A stretch of DNA of 60,724 nt from JANMEX01 sp041751995 (GCA_041751995.1 JBGSHY010000040.1:1-60724), one strand, 5' to 3'; numbered from the stretch's first letter, positions 41,534-50,412 are shown. Made by a program: numbers and translations. The notes: generated by a model not told the origin, from the sequence alone.

Positions 41534-42966
41534 GTCAGGAGCAGAACCTCACCAACATCGAGGCTGAGCAAGCGCTGCTTGGTGCCATCCTGGTCAACAA
41601 TGACGCATTCCTCGCAGTTGACGGGCTGGTCACCTCGGAAGACTTTGCCGAGGCCATTCACCGCCGGATCTACGACGCGATCGCCATCATGGTTGGCGCC
41701 AATTCCAAGGCGTCACCGGTCACGCTGAAGGCGTCGATTTCTTACACTGAGACAATTGGCAACGATCTCACCGTGGGTGCCTATGTTGCTCGTCTCGCCG
41801 CCTCGGCCGTCACGGTTCGCGATGCTCCGGATTACGCGAAAGCGATCCGGCAATATTCCATCCGGAGATCCCTGTTCTCGATCGCACATGATCTGATGAA
41901 TACAGCATCGAGGGATATGCCAATGCCGGATCTCTGGGAGGCACTGGACGGCATCGACGCCCGTATGGCTGATGCGACCGTTGCCAGATCCCAGAAGCAG
42001 ATCGGCACCGCCGGCGACATCTATCTCGATTCCTTGAACGAGTCCGTCAAGAAAAAGAACGTCTCAGGCGTTCCGATCAACTTCACCGAGATCCGCGAAG
42101 TTCTGTCTGAGGAGTCATTCGAGGGTGGCAATCTCTACGGTCTCCTAGCCGCCTCTGGTGAGGGCAAAACCTCGATGGTGCTGCAGATCATCGCCTACGC
42201 CTTGCACCAGGGAAACCCCGTGCTTTTCCTATCCTACGACCAGTCGATCGTCCAATGCATGCGGCAGATGGTTTCACAGGAATACGGGATCTCGGCAAAG
42301 CGGCAGCGCAACGGGGAAATCCAAGACTTCGAATATAAAAAGGCTTTCACCCACTCCCGCTGGATCAATTCTGTCCCGTTCGAATTGATAAAATGCGACA
42401 CCCAGACCGCAAACCAGCTTGCGCAATTGGTCAAGCGCTTTTGCCGGAAGCATGAGCGCTCAGGGAAGACACCGCTCATTGTGATCGATCACATCATGAG
42501 AATTGCCGTTGATGACAAATCCGCACGAGATGAGGGCGCTCGCGCTCGGGCGTCGACAACACCGCTCAAAGCCGTGGCGGGTTTAACAAACTCCGCTGTT
42601 TTGCTGCTCAACCAGAGAAACGGCGGCGGCTCGATGCGTGACAATCCTCGCCCGATCAAGCGGGATCTCTATGGCGGCGAGGCTGCACAGTATGACTACG
42701 ATGCTATCATGTACCTGTACCGGCTGAAGAAGTGGCGAGAGGAGAAGCGTTCGGTTGCCTCCCGCGATTCAGACCACAAGATGATCGACCGAGTCTTCGG
42801 CACTTCAGACGAGGACATCACGGAAATCGGCGCACTGAAGGTTCGTTTTGGCTCCAGCTACGAGAAGTCACGCATGAAATTCAATCCGGACTATACAAGA
42901 TATGAGCACATCGCCGTGCCTGAATTGATCGAAGATCCGATGAGGCCGACGGGGAGGCTGCTCTGA
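41530..42966 (+). CDS. Replicative DNA helicase, DnaB family
   Basis: 478 residues. N-terminal DnaB domain (LTNIEAEQALLGAILVNNDA) and C-terminal RecA-like ATPase: GLLAASGEGKTSMVLQIIAY (Walker A near 208), VLFLSYDQS, LIVIDHIMRI (Walker B) and LLLNQRN followed by a GGxxQ-like DLYGGEAAQYD arginine-finger region. It unwinds phage DNA at the fork. No dnaC-type loader is recognised nearby. Confidence 0.88.
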   Translation: MSQEQNLTNIEAEQALLGAILVNNDAFLAVDGLVTSEDFAEAIHRRIYDAIAIMVGANSKASPVTLKASISYTETIGNDLTVGAYVARLAASAVTVRDAPDYAKAIRQYSIRRSLFSIAHDLMNTASRDMPMPDLWEALDGIDARMADATVARSQKQIGTAGDIYLDSLNESVKKKNVSGVPINFTEIREVLSEESFEGGNLYGLLAASGEGKTSMVLQIIAYALHQGNPVLFLSYDQSIVQCMRQMVSQEYGISAKRQRNGEIQDFEYKKAFTHSRWINSVPFELIKCDTQTANQLAQLVKRFCRKHERSGKTPLIVIDHIMRIAVDDKSARDEGARARASTTPLKAVAGLTNSAVLLLNQRNGGGSMRDNPRPIKRDLYGGEAAQYDYDAIMYLYRLKKWREEKRSVASRDSDHKMIDRVFGTSDEDITEIGALKVRFGSSYEKSRMKFNPDYTRYEHIAVPELIEDPMRPTGRLL

Positions 42967-43334
42967 TGACTTCAAAAACCTACCTCCCGCAATGGAATTG
43001 CAAGCCGCATGGCCCGTTGTATCACGCGCTATGGAAAGTGTTTGACGAGGACAATTACAAGCTCCTCTCAGATCCGATCTCGAAGAAGCCCCAGATTTTC
43101 CAATCATCGATCGACGCAATGAAGGCGGCAAAAGCATTTGTCGTAAGCCTCCAGCCTGAGATCCGGTCGCTGAAAAAAGAAGATGCACCAGTTGAAGACA
43201 TTCTTGGCATCGGCGCGTTCTTTGCGGAAAAGGCGACCGAGCGCGCCCAGAACAATATCCGCCGAAAGAACAAGAAAATGAAGCCAGTCGAGGTCGAGGT
43301 CAAAGGTCGGTCACGATGGTCAAAAAAACGGTAG
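42966..43334 (+). CDS. Hypothetical phage protein
   Basis: 122 residues; ATG shares the last base of the helicase stop (TGATG-type overlap). Basic C-terminus (RRKNKKMKPVEVEVKGRSRW). Unknown function. Confidence 0.55.
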   Translation: MTSKTYLPQWNCKPHGPLYHALWKVFDEDNYKLLSDPISKKPQIFQSSIDAMKAAKAFVVSLQPEIRSLKKEDAPVEDILGIGAFFAEKATERAQNNIRRKNKKMKPVEVEVKGRSRWSKKR

Positions 43335-43702
43335 GAAAACCATTCCGGTTCAAGGATCACGTCACCGAAAGGATCCGAGGGCAGAACCTGATTGTCGAGA
43401 AGTGGACCAATGCCAAGTGCGCCTTCATTGGGTATCGCACCGGGCAGGGTTGGACTTCCGTGGCAATCGCAAAAGAGTTGAATGACGGGACATCACCGGA
43501 GACTATCCGGCACCTCTGGAAGATTTGGCAGCTTCCCTATAATGGTGCCGAAGCATTAGTTGCCGTCCCGTTGTCTGTATCGAGTCGAGCGTTGTTGATT
43601 AAAAGGGCCGAGAAGGAAGGGTTATCCCCTGAAACTTGGTGTCGGTTGATCTTAGAATTCGCTGCAAAAGACGATATGTTCAAGGCTATTACGGGGGATT
43701 GA
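43316..43702 (+). CDS. Hypothetical phage HTH-like protein
   Basis: 128 residues, GcrA-like opening of an HTH (FIGYRTGQGWTSVAIAKELN then TSPETIRHLWKIWQLP) suggests DNA binding. Overlaps the previous gene by 19 bases. Confidence 0.55.
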   Translation: MVKKTVGKPFRFKDHVTERIRGQNLIVEKWTNAKCAFIGYRTGQGWTSVAIAKELNDGTSPETIRHLWKIWQLPYNGAEALVAVPLSVSSRALLIKRAEKEGLSPETWCRLILEFAAKDDMFKAITGD

Positions 43703-43703
43703 T

Positions 43704-44195
43704 ATGGATTTGTGGACAGGCGACAGGGTCAAGGCTGAATTGGTCGCCGCCTTTGAGGTACTGTTCGACACCTCCGGTCCGGTTGGCCCAGGCGGTCACG
43801 GTTCGAATTGGCCGTCGTATGTCTATGAGGCGCGCGAAATCTGGGAGATGCGGCGGGAAGGCACCAACACCGTCGGCCGGATGCGCGCGCGAATCCAGCG
43901 CCGCGCCAAAGAGGTCACCGCATCAGACAACGTGCTTTATGGAATGAGGTTGAAAAACGGCATCGAGATCAAGGGGTGGATTCCTCAGTTTCTCGAAAAG
44001 CAGGGTGGTGCGCGCCGGTGTCTTCTCGCCCACGTATTCGGAACGGTCGAGGCAAACCGCTTCGATCGCAAATTCAAGGTCTCAGTCTGGTGCCGGCGTC
44101 ACGGGGTTTCGGAGTCGACATTCCGATCCCGGCGCGACCGTGGCGCCGAGATGGTAGCATTTGGGTTGAATGAATTCGGTGTGCCGGTCTGGTGA
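43704..44195 (+). CDS. Hypothetical phage protein, DUF6362-like
   Basis: 163 residues: WPSYVYEAREIWEMRREGTN near the middle and a C-terminal HTH-like segment (SVWCRRHGVSESTFRSRRDR). Last gene of the right early operon; its stop abuts the stop of the converging gene at 44196 with no spacer. A late-gene activator or antiterminator is conceivable. Confidence 0.5.
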   Translation: MDLWTGDRVKAELVAAFEVLFDTSGPVGPGGHGSNWPSYVYEAREIWEMRREGTNTVGRMRARIQRRAKEVTASDNVLYGMRLKNGIEIKGWIPQFLEKQGGARRCLLAHVFGTVEANRFDRKFKVSVWCRRHGVSESTFRSRRDRGAEMVAFGLNEFGVPVW

Positions 44196-44849
44196 CTAGC
44201 CAGCGGCTCCCACATTTGCGGGAGTACTCTCCGTCAATTCTTTCGCAAACCAGATCAATTCACCGACTGTATTCCGCCCTGAATTTGGAAACGACAGCAT
44301 CTCTTTTGTAAAATCATCAATGTGCATTTTTTTGAAATCATCTAAAAATCGCAGCACTATGATCCTATCACCTGGTTCGCCCATTGGGATCGGATCACGG
44401 CCCTGTCGGTATGAATAGTTGTTTCTCAAGGTATTCTGGGTGCGCGTTGCCAGTTCATAAAGTTTGTAAAAAGGATCCCGCTTGTCATAGGTTTTGGCTT
44501 GCTCCGATTCCCACGTGTAACGATGAATCAACCCCATCGCGCGGGCGCCGCTTACCCCAAACTTCGCGCCTATTTTTGCATACGTCAGACCTTCAAGCCG
44601 CAACTCATGCATTTTCTTCCGCCTTTCGCGGGCTTGAATATAATTGGGCCCTTTGGCTTTCCCAATGACAATAGGTTCGCTGGCTTGGCGGTTCACTGGT
44701 TTCCAGTCAAAATTGACCACTCTGTTCAGTGCGGAAACTACAGAATGGTGGACTCCCACCGCCTCTGCGATTGCTGCGTGAGACATGCCGCCCTGCTTGG
44801 CGAGTTCATTGATTTTCTCACATATTCCCAGAATTTTAGTTGTGTCCAT
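44196..44849 (-). CDS. HTH protein next to the HerA-like ATPase
   Basis: 217 residues from ATG 44849 with GGGAG 7 bases upstream. N-terminal HTH (HAAIAEAVGVHHSVVSALNR) and a second HTH-like segment (RLEGLTYAKIGAKFGVSGAR). The remainder is basic. AT-richer than its neighbours, suggesting recent acquisition. Likely co-transcribed with the DUF853 gene. Confidence 0.6.
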   Translation of the reverse strand: MDTTKILGICEKINELAKQGGMSHAAIAEAVGVHHSVVSALNRVVNFDWKPVNRQASEPIVIGKAKGPNYIQARERRKKMHELRLEGLTYAKIGAKFGVSGARAMGLIHRYTWESEQAKTYDKRDPFYKLYELATRTQNTLRNNYSYRQGRDPIPMGEPGDRIIVLRFLDDFKKMHIDDFTKEMLSFPNSGRNTVGELIWFAKELTESTPANVGAAG

Positions 44850-44862
44850 CATTCGACTCCCT

Positions 44863-46296
44863 TCAAACCATTGCCCAGAACACGGCACCACCAACCAGCA
44901 CCGCACAGATCAGACCAAACAACTGGCCGCGCGGAGCGTCGTAGGCGTCACTCGCCATTGCCGGAAGATACTTGCGATAGAGCCCGAGATCTGTTGTATC
45001 GATCCCCTCGGCCTTTTGCTCAAAACCATTGGCCGCGCGCATCCGGTTCTCAAAGGCGTGGGCCTGCTGTGGCTGCGTGATGCGGGTTTCCGTGACATTC
45101 TGATCGGCAAGCAAAGCATCGCGTTCCAGCGCGCTGATAGGGCCGATCTGACCGCATGGCGGAATGATCCGGACATGCTGCACAGGTTCCGGCGTGCCAT
45201 TGGTATCAAGGAATGAAACCAGAGCCTCGCCAACGCCCATGGTGGTGATCAGCGCCGCCACATCGATCCCTTCACGCGGCCGGAATGCACGGACGGCCGC
45301 CTTGACCATACGCTGCTCGCTCGGGGTAAAGGCGCGGACTGCGTGCTGCACCCGGTTGCCAAGCTGAGCCAGAACGGTCTCCGGAACATCGGACACGGCC
45401 TGCGTGACGAAATAGACGCCGACGCCCTTGGAGCGGATAAGGCGGACCAGGCGCTCGATCTGTTCCAGCAATTCCTTCGGCGCTTCCTTGAACAGCAAAT
45501 GAGCCTCATCAAAGAAAAAAACCAGTTTTGGCTTTTCGATATCGCCGACTTCCGGCAGCTTGCGGAACAGCATGGTCAACATCCAAAAGAGGAGCATACC
45601 GTAGAGCCGTGGCGCTTCCATCAAGGTGTCGGCATGGAGCAGGGTGACAACGCCTCGCCCAGAGGCATCCGTGGCCAGCAGTGACGTGATGTCGAACGCC
45701 GGTTCGCCGAACAGGTTATGACCGCCCTGAGCCTCCAGCGCCATCAATTGCCGCTGGATCGTATTGATCGAGGCTGCGGTGATGTTGCCATACTTCAGGC
45801 TGACTTCCTCGCGGTTGTCCAGCATGTCGGAAAGTGTCCAGCGCAAGTCATCGAGGGTGAGCATCCAAGCCGCACCATCTTCTGAAATCTTGAACGCAAT
45901 TGCCAGAGCACCGGCCTGAGTGTCATTCAGTTTCAGCATTCTGGACAGAAGCACCGGACCCATCTCCTGGACGCTGGTTTGCACCCGAGCGCCGTGATCG
46001 CCAAACACGTCAAGGAAGCGCGTCGGGAACCTGTCCGCTACAAAGCGGCCGCCCATGTCGGCGGCGCGCTGTGCGGCCTTGCCTGCGCTGTCTCCATAGG
46101 CAGCAATACCGGAAAGATCGCCCTTGATATCGGCGGCGAACACGGGAACACCGGCGCGGCTGAATTCTTCTGTCAGACGTTGCAGGGTGACGGTCTTGCC
46201 TGTGCCGGTCGCGCCGGTAACAAGCCCGTGGCGATTGGCCTTGCCAAGCATCAGCCGGACCGGTCCATCGAATTTCGAAATGCCCAGATCAATCAT
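44863..46296 (-). CDS. HerA/YjgR-type ATPase (DUF853)
   Basis: 477 residues. Walker A is GLVTGATGTGKTVTLQRLTE near 25-40, and Walker B/DEAH is LVFFFDEAHLLFKEAPKELL; GVGVYFVTQAVSDVPETVLA is a further family block. YjgR-like proteins are usually chromosomal HerA-related DNA translocases. Unusually a C-terminal membrane helix (LFGLICAVLVGGAVFWAMV) ends the protein. The start overlaps the upstream HTH gene by 8 bases and follows AAGGGAG. Confidence 0.85.
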   Translation of the reverse strand: MIDLGISKFDGPVRLMLGKANRHGLVTGATGTGKTVTLQRLTEEFSRAGVPVFAADIKGDLSGIAAYGDSAGKAAQRAADMGGRFVADRFPTRFLDVFGDHGARVQTSVQEMGPVLLSRMLKLNDTQAGALAIAFKISEDGAAWMLTLDDLRWTLSDMLDNREEVSLKYGNITAASINTIQRQLMALEAQGGHNLFGEPAFDITSLLATDASGRGVVTLLHADTLMEAPRLYGMLLFWMLTMLFRKLPEVGDIEKPKLVFFFDEAHLLFKEAPKELLEQIERLVRLIRSKGVGVYFVTQAVSDVPETVLAQLGNRVQHAVRAFTPSEQRMVKAAVRAFRPREGIDVAALITTMGVGEALVSFLDTNGTPEPVQHVRIIPPCGQIGPISALERDALLADQNVTETRITQPQQAHAFENRMRAANGFEQKAEGIDTTDLGLYRKYLPAMASDAYDAPRGQLFGLICAVLVGGAVFWAMV

Positions 46297-46606
46297 TGGA
46301 CTGCTCCCTTCCGAATTGCTTGGCACGGTTTTCGAACCTGGTGGTCGAGGTGCCAATTTCGCCTTCATGGTAGGTGTCTGAAATTGCCAACAGGACAGAC
46401 TTCAGACCGGGCTTCTCCCGCAACAGACTGAGCAGGACAAGATCCGACATGCGCGGCCGCTTGTCGCTTGAGCCTTTGATAATCCGGTCAATGTCGATCC
46501 CGGTAAGGCCGGTAAGCCGGATCAGTTCGTTGCGGGTGACGCCTGCATCTTTCATCAGGTCATAAAATTCGTCACCGACCACGACGCGCGTGTAAATTCT
46601 CTGCAA
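46289..46606 (-). CDS. Small HTH-type phage protein
   Basis: 105 residues from a TTG start (46606) with AAGGAG 7 bases upstream. DLMKDAGVTRNELIRLTGLT and DIDRIIKGSSDKRPRMSDLV resemble an XRE-like HTH. Co-transcribed with the HerA-like gene. Preceded by hairpin leader E1. Confidence 0.55.
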   Translation of the reverse strand: MQRIYTRVVVGDEFYDLMKDAGVTRNELIRLTGLTGIDIDRIIKGSSDKRPRMSDLVLLSLLREKPGLKSVLLAISDTYHEGEIGTSTTRFENRAKQFGREQSND

Positions 46607-46612
46607 TTCAAT

Positions 46613-46640
46613 TCTCCTTTCGAGTGTTCGGCTTGTGCCG
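46613..46640 (-). promoter_or_regulatory. Hairpin leader E1
   Basis: On the minus strand CGGC-ACAA-GCCG (46640-46629) is followed by AACACTCGAAAGGAG, ending at the ribosome site of the gene at 46606. Confidence 0.5.
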
Positions 46641-46823
46641 TTATTTCATTATTTCAGCGTCGGCCTCATTGAGCAACTTGGCGAGCTTTGCTGCCGTGGC
46701 CTTGCGTTGTCTGAGATTACCGGCCTTGATCTCGATCACCTCGTCAAAGTCGAACGTGACAATGACGGCCCGGTCGATTGTATCGCCTTCCTCTGGACCG
46801 CTCCAATCCCACCGGCCGCTCAT
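46641..46823 (-). CDS. Small phage protein (60 aa)
   Basis: MSGRWDWSGPEEGDTIDRAV then a Lys-rich helix (KATAAKLAKLLNEADAEI). ATG 46823 overlaps the upstream stop. Unknown. Confidence 0.5.
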   Translation of the reverse strand: MSGRWDWSGPEEGDTIDRAVIVTFDFDEVIEIKAGNLRQRKATAAKLAKLLNEADAEIMK

Positions 46824-47185
46824 GCTGCGTCTCCTTCCTTGGCGGCAAGATCGCGGGCTTCCAGAAACTGGCGGCAACGCTTGGCCGGTGATCCGCCTGG
46901 ACCATCGAAGCCAGACTCGCTCAGATCGTGGTCGTAATACTCGACCATTTCGGAAAGCAGTTTTTCCGCTTCCACAACGCGCTGGATCAGCGCCGCAAAG
47001 GCCGGAACCTTGGCAAGGTCGATTTCATGATCAAATTCAGTCGCCCACTTGTCGTCGGTCTTTGTGCAAACAAAATTGAGCCGCGCCAACTTGTTTATGA
47101 ACATGATAACGGCCGGAGATTCAAACTCGGCCGTTGCCAAGCCGTAGCAGGTGATTTTCAAATCATGGTTCAATTGCAGGCTCAT
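46820..47185 (-). CDS. Hypothetical phage protein (121 aa)
   Basis: MSLQLNHDLKITCYGLATAE at the start; helical acidic C-terminus (EAEKLLSEMVEYYDHDLSES). Preceded by leader E2 and AAGGAG. No recognised family. Confidence 0.5.
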   Translation of the reverse strand: MSLQLNHDLKITCYGLATAEFESPAVIMFINKLARLNFVCTKTDDKWATEFDHEIDLAKVPAFAALIQRVVEAEKLLSEMVEYYDHDLSESGFDGPGGSPAKRCRQFLEARDLAAKEGDAA

Positions 47186-47193
47186 TTCAATTC

Positions 47194-47222
47194 TCCTTTT
47201 CAGGTAAGCCGGATCGACCGGC
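47194..47222 (-). promoter_or_regulatory. Hairpin leader E2
   Basis: Minus strand GCCGG-TCGAT-CCGGC (47222-47208) followed by TTACCTGAAAAGGAG, immediately upstream of ATG 47185. Confidence 0.5.
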
Positions 47223-47229
47223 GAGGGGT

Positions 47230-47790
47230 TTAGTCGGCTTTCTCGGCCTTCATGCGGGCTTTCATTTCGACTTCCCACGGCTCAATGATTTGCACGCGGA
47301 CGCCGCCGTTAACGCGCTTCTGTTTGACGCGCTTTTCAACAATTGCTTTGCGCCAATCAAAAGAGGTCTTGTCGATGGCTTCGGTTCTGGCATTGCTTGC
47401 CGTGTTCCAGATTGTATAGAGCAAGGCATATTGAACGCGCTCAGGCATGGCCAAGATTGCCGCCTCAAGGTCGCCCTGGTCATAGAATGACGGGACGGCC
47501 AAAACCTCTCGACCGCTGCCATTGTGCATCAAGATAAACAATTCGCCACGGGAGTAACCGCGCGACCGGCCAAGTTTGATCGAGTGGCTTGCATAGGTCA
47601 CGCCTGGGCTACTACTCTTGCCTGGAAACACGCGGGACTCGCGCGCCTTTTCGCTGAAAGGTGCACACCAGTCGTCGCCGTCGCCATTGAGCGGCGAGGC
47701 AATGATATCGTAATCGTCGAATGCAGTGCAGCGGCCTTGCGTCGAGTGGTTTTCATAGCCGTGGCCCTTCCGGATGAATGCGCCGTTCAT
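47230..47790 (-). CDS. Hypothetical phage protein (186 aa)
   Basis: MNGAFIRKGHGYENHSTQGR at the start, YSRGELFILMHNGSGREVLA in the middle and a basic C-terminus (RVKQKRVNGGVRVQIIEPWE, MKARMKAEK). Overlaps the Zn-ribbon gene by 4 bases. Unknown function. Confidence 0.55.
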   Translation of the reverse strand: MNGAFIRKGHGYENHSTQGRCTAFDDYDIIASPLNGDGDDWCAPFSEKARESRVFPGKSSSPGVTYASHSIKLGRSRGYSRGELFILMHNGSGREVLAVPSFYDQGDLEAAILAMPERVQYALLYTIWNTASNARTEAIDKTSFDWRKAIVEKRVKQKRVNGGVRVQIIEPWEVEMKARMKAEKAD

Positions 47791-48227
47791 TGTGCGCCTC
47801 CCTGTGCCTTGGCAATTGCCGCGCGGATCGCGGTCAACATCTCGTCAATCCCTTCCTGCAATTCATCGCCTTCAAAGCCGGAAATGAAAGACTCGGCATT
47901 GATCAGCGCGGCAAGCAGATCAGGGGCGACCCACATATTGCAGCCCTCCATGCTATCAAGCACAGGTCCGGACGCTTCAAATTCGGAACAGTCAGGGTTT
48001 TCAATATTGCCGCCGCAATCGGGGCAAATGTCCGTTCCATCGTTGTCAGTGCATCCGCATTCAACGCAAGCCGCTGGCTTTTCTTCAAAGCCGTTATTGC
48101 TTTCAGCCGATGCGGCGCGGGCTTTCATTTCCGCGTCATCAAGATCAGCGGCAAGGCCGGACCATCCAAAGGTGCCTTGTTCATCATCATCTTCAGCCCA
48201 TGCCAACAAAATCGAGAACATTTTCAT
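47787..48227 (-). CDS. Zn-ribbon phage protein
   Basis: 146 residues with a rubredoxin-type CxxC pair arrangement (ACVECGCTDNDGTDICPDCG) around residues 54-73 that should bind zinc. Acidic overall. Preceded by leader E3 and AAGGAT. Unknown function. Confidence 0.55.
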   Translation of the reverse strand: MKMFSILLAWAEDDDEQGTFGWSGLAADLDDAEMKARAASAESNNGFEEKPAACVECGCTDNDGTDICPDCGGNIENPDCSEFEASGPVLDSMEGCNMWVAPDLLAALINAESFISGFEGDELQEGIDEMLTAIRAAIAKAQGGAQ

Positions 48228-48230
48228 AGT

Positions 48231-48280
48231 CCAATCCTTTTCAGGTGTTGCGCCAATCGCCCAGAATTGAGCCACGGCGC
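48231..48280 (-). promoter_or_regulatory. Hairpin leader E3
   Basis: Minus strand GCGCC (48280-48276) can pair with GGCGC (48254-48250) over a longer loop, followed by AACACCTGAAAAGGATT upstream of ATG 48227. Confidence 0.4.
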
Positions 48281-48305
48281 GGGTTTAACGGTTTCAGAGT
48301 ATAGA

Positions 48306-48324
48306 GCGGCGCAATGCGCGCCGC
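48306..48324. terminator. GC-rich hairpin behind the beta clamp gene
   Basis: GCGGCGC (48306-48312) pairs with GCGCCGC (48318-48324), 5-base loop, 19 bases after the clamp stop. No T-run on the minus strand, so termination is uncertain. Confidence 0.4.
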
Positions 48325-48342
48325 CCCTCGCTGGTGAGGCTC

Positions 48343-49575
48343 CTAGACGCGCATTGGCATCAAGACGCCAAGCCAGCCGGAACGTGAGCCGGTGAAAAGT
48401 GTGGGGGATGCGTGATCCTGCAATTTGATTGTGATATCGCCGCCGGTCGGCACGGCTTCGGCAATCATCTCAACCATGTATGCGGCATTGAATCCGATAT
48501 TCAAGGACTCGCCGTCAAAGGTGCACGGAATGGTCATTTCAGCATTACCTTGATCCGGATTCTTGACTTCCAAAAGCACGGAATTGCCGCCGAACGTGTA
48601 TTTGACGGCACGGCCGCGCTCAGAGGAAATCAGTGAAACACCGGCGACCGCTTCCAGCAGGGACGCCGCTGAAACTTTGGCCGTGAATTCATTGCCGGAT
48701 GGAATGACGCGCTGATAATCGGGGAATGTGCCGTCGATCAGCTTTGACAGAATTTCGATGTTGTCAAAGGCGAGTTTGAACCTGGTTTCATTGGTCGAGA
48801 CGGTGACAGTTTCCGGACACGCCTTGCCCTTTGTGATCTTCTGGAAAACCTCGATTGTTTTACGCGGAATGATCACACCCGGCATGTTGGCCGCGCCTTC
48901 AGGCATTGCCACATCTCGGCGATAAAGCCGGTGTCCGTCCGTTGTGACCATGCGAAGCATCATTTCGCCGTCAACCTCGATCGAGTGGCAATAGATACCG
49001 TTCAAATAGTAACGGGTTTCCTCGGTCAAAATCGCGCCGCGAACGGAGTCGATCATATCCCAAAGGACCACGCCTGGCAGATCAAAGGAATGTGTGAACG
49101 GCTTCTCAGTTATCAGGTGCGGAAAATCGGCGGCGACAATCGGCTGCAAGGTGTATTTGGCGCGCTCAAAATCAATCGTTGCGTTGCCTTCGAAATCCAT
49201 CACCTTCACGGCGATTTGCTTGCCGGACTTGCCGTCCCATTCCATGCGCTCGCATTCAACCAATTCCGGCTGAATGATTGAGACGTATTCCGATTTTGGC
49301 GCTTTCTTGACCAGATCGGAAAGCAGATGCGCCGGAAGTGTAAACGATAAAGCCGGATCGGCGGCGGCGGGAATGTGCACGGAAATTTGCAAATCCAAAT
49401 CGGTTGACGTGACGGTCAACAAATCGCCGTGACCGGTCAACAGGACATTGGAAAGCACGGGGATAGAATGGCGCTTTTCGACGGCATGAATTGCCAGCGC
49501 AAGCGCGGCGGTGAGATCGCCACGGGCGGCGACGGCTTCAAGGTTCTGGCGGTCTGCAATTGCAAGATTTGACAT
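48343..49575 (-). CDS. Phage-encoded DNA polymerase III beta sliding clamp
   Basis: 410 residues with all three clamp domains. Family phrases: HAVEKRHSIPVLSNVLLTGH near the N-terminus, TTDGHRLYRRDVAMPEG in the middle, DGTFPDYQRVIPSGNEFTAK and the C-terminal VLMPMRV. It is about 35-40 residues longer than typical host DnaN. It probably competes with or replaces the host clamp during phage replication with the DnaB-like helicase. Leader E4 precedes it. Confidence 0.93.
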   Translation of the reverse strand: MSNLAIADRQNLEAVAARGDLTAALALAIHAVEKRHSIPVLSNVLLTGHGDLLTVTSTDLDLQISVHIPAAADPALSFTLPAHLLSDLVKKAPKSEYVSIIQPELVECERMEWDGKSGKQIAVKVMDFEGNATIDFERAKYTLQPIVAADFPHLITEKPFTHSFDLPGVVLWDMIDSVRGAILTEETRYYLNGIYCHSIEVDGEMMLRMVTTDGHRLYRRDVAMPEGAANMPGVIIPRKTIEVFQKITKGKACPETVTVSTNETRFKLAFDNIEILSKLIDGTFPDYQRVIPSGNEFTAKVSAASLLEAVAGVSLISSERGRAVKYTFGGNSVLLEVKNPDQGNAEMTIPCTFDGESLNIGFNAAYMVEMIAEAVPTGGDITIKLQDHASPTLFTGSRSGWLGVLMPMRV

Positions 49576-49581
49576 TCTGGA

Positions 49582-49660
49582 ATCCTTCTCAGGTTTGCCG
49601 GTCAATCCGGCGGGTTAGATGCTTAATTGCATCGGGCAAGGCTTGCCAGTGACAAGCCTT
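49582..49660 (-). promoter_or_regulatory. Hairpin leader E4 with two further hairpins
   Basis: Minus strand, in order: AAGGCTTG/CAAGCCTT (49660-49638), GATGC/GCATC (49633-49618) and GCCGG-ATTGA-CCGGC (49611-49597), then AAACCTGAGAAGGATT before ATG 49575. Confidence 0.5.
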
Positions 49661-49672
49661 AACCACTGCAAT

Positions 49673-49915
49673 TCAATATTCATCAATCTCAGTTTCAAAC
49701 TTTGCCGCTAAGGCTTCAGCATAAAGGCGCGCCGCATCTTCTGTTTTAAAATCAGCGTCCCATTCATCCACTGAATCGAATGGCTCGCCATTGCCGGGCT
49801 CATTATCCCTGAGCCAAACATTGAATCCATCGGGCTCGCCATTGCAGCAAGATTCCCGTGAACCATCTGGCAGATTCACAAAATCGTAAAGCATAACCAC
49901 GAAACGCGGGCTCAT
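49673..49915 (-). CDS. Small acidic phage protein (80 aa)
   Basis: MSPRFVVMLYDFVNLPDGSR then an acidic helical C-terminus (EDAARLYAEALAAKFETEID). ATGA overlap with the gene before it. Unknown. Confidence 0.5.
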   Translation of the reverse strand: MSPRFVVMLYDFVNLPDGSRESCCNGEPDGFNVWLRDNEPGNGEPFDSVDEWDADFKTEDAARLYAEALAAKFETEIDEY

Positions 49916-50118
49916 GATTTAGAAGCCTTGGCAATCCGGACAAACGCGGCTTTATATTCACGCGCCATTCCTGCGGAATCGCACCGGACTTTATCGACTA
50001 TTTCGCCGCGCGAATCCCTGAGCCAAACGCAATGCATACCGCTTGGAAAGGTCTTTTCGCTTGTCACTGAGAAGCCATTTTTGAAAGTCTCGATTTGCAT
50101 TTTTCCATTCCCGTTCAT
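49912..50118 (-). CDS. Small phage protein (68 aa)
   Basis: QIETFKNGFSVTSEKTFPSG and HCVWLRDSRGEIVDKVRCD, beta-rich, ending helical. ATGA overlap at both ends. Its VWLRD phrase also occurs in the next gene (VWLRDNEP), hinting at gene duplication. Confidence 0.5.
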   Translation of the reverse strand: MNGNGKMQIETFKNGFSVTSEKTFPSGMHCVWLRDSRGEIVDKVRCDSAGMAREYKAAFVRIAKASKS

Positions 50119-50399
50119 GAATAATAGGTGCCGATTTTGTAGGACTCGCCGTCCTGAGCGATACGCAAAACGATTCCGGAAAAATAGGAGTCGGAAAGGT
50201 AACCGTCCCAGCCTTTGAACGCCTCATGAGCGCGCATGAAGTCCGTTTCATGATAATAATTGCCGCGATATTTGATGAACCCATCGAAGTTTTCATCTTC
50301 TTTGAGATGGTCAAATTGATCCGCCAAAACCTTTGCCGGAATCTGATTCCAGTAAAGAAAATCGCGGCTTTGTTTGTTTGTCTTAATGGTTACAGACAT
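50115..50399 (-). CDS. Hypothetical phage protein (94 aa)
   Basis: MSVTIKTNKQSRDFLYWNQI at the start, then YHETDFMRAHEAFKGWDGYL. Aromatic-rich. Start 50399; longer upstream frame has unlikely composition. Unknown. Confidence 0.5.
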   Translation of the reverse strand: MSVTIKTNKQSRDFLYWNQIPAKVLADQFDHLKEDENFDGFIKYRGNYYHETDFMRAHEAFKGWDGYLSDSYFSGIVLRIAQDGESYKIGTYYS

Positions 50400-50412
50400 G
50401 GCCAAAATCCCT

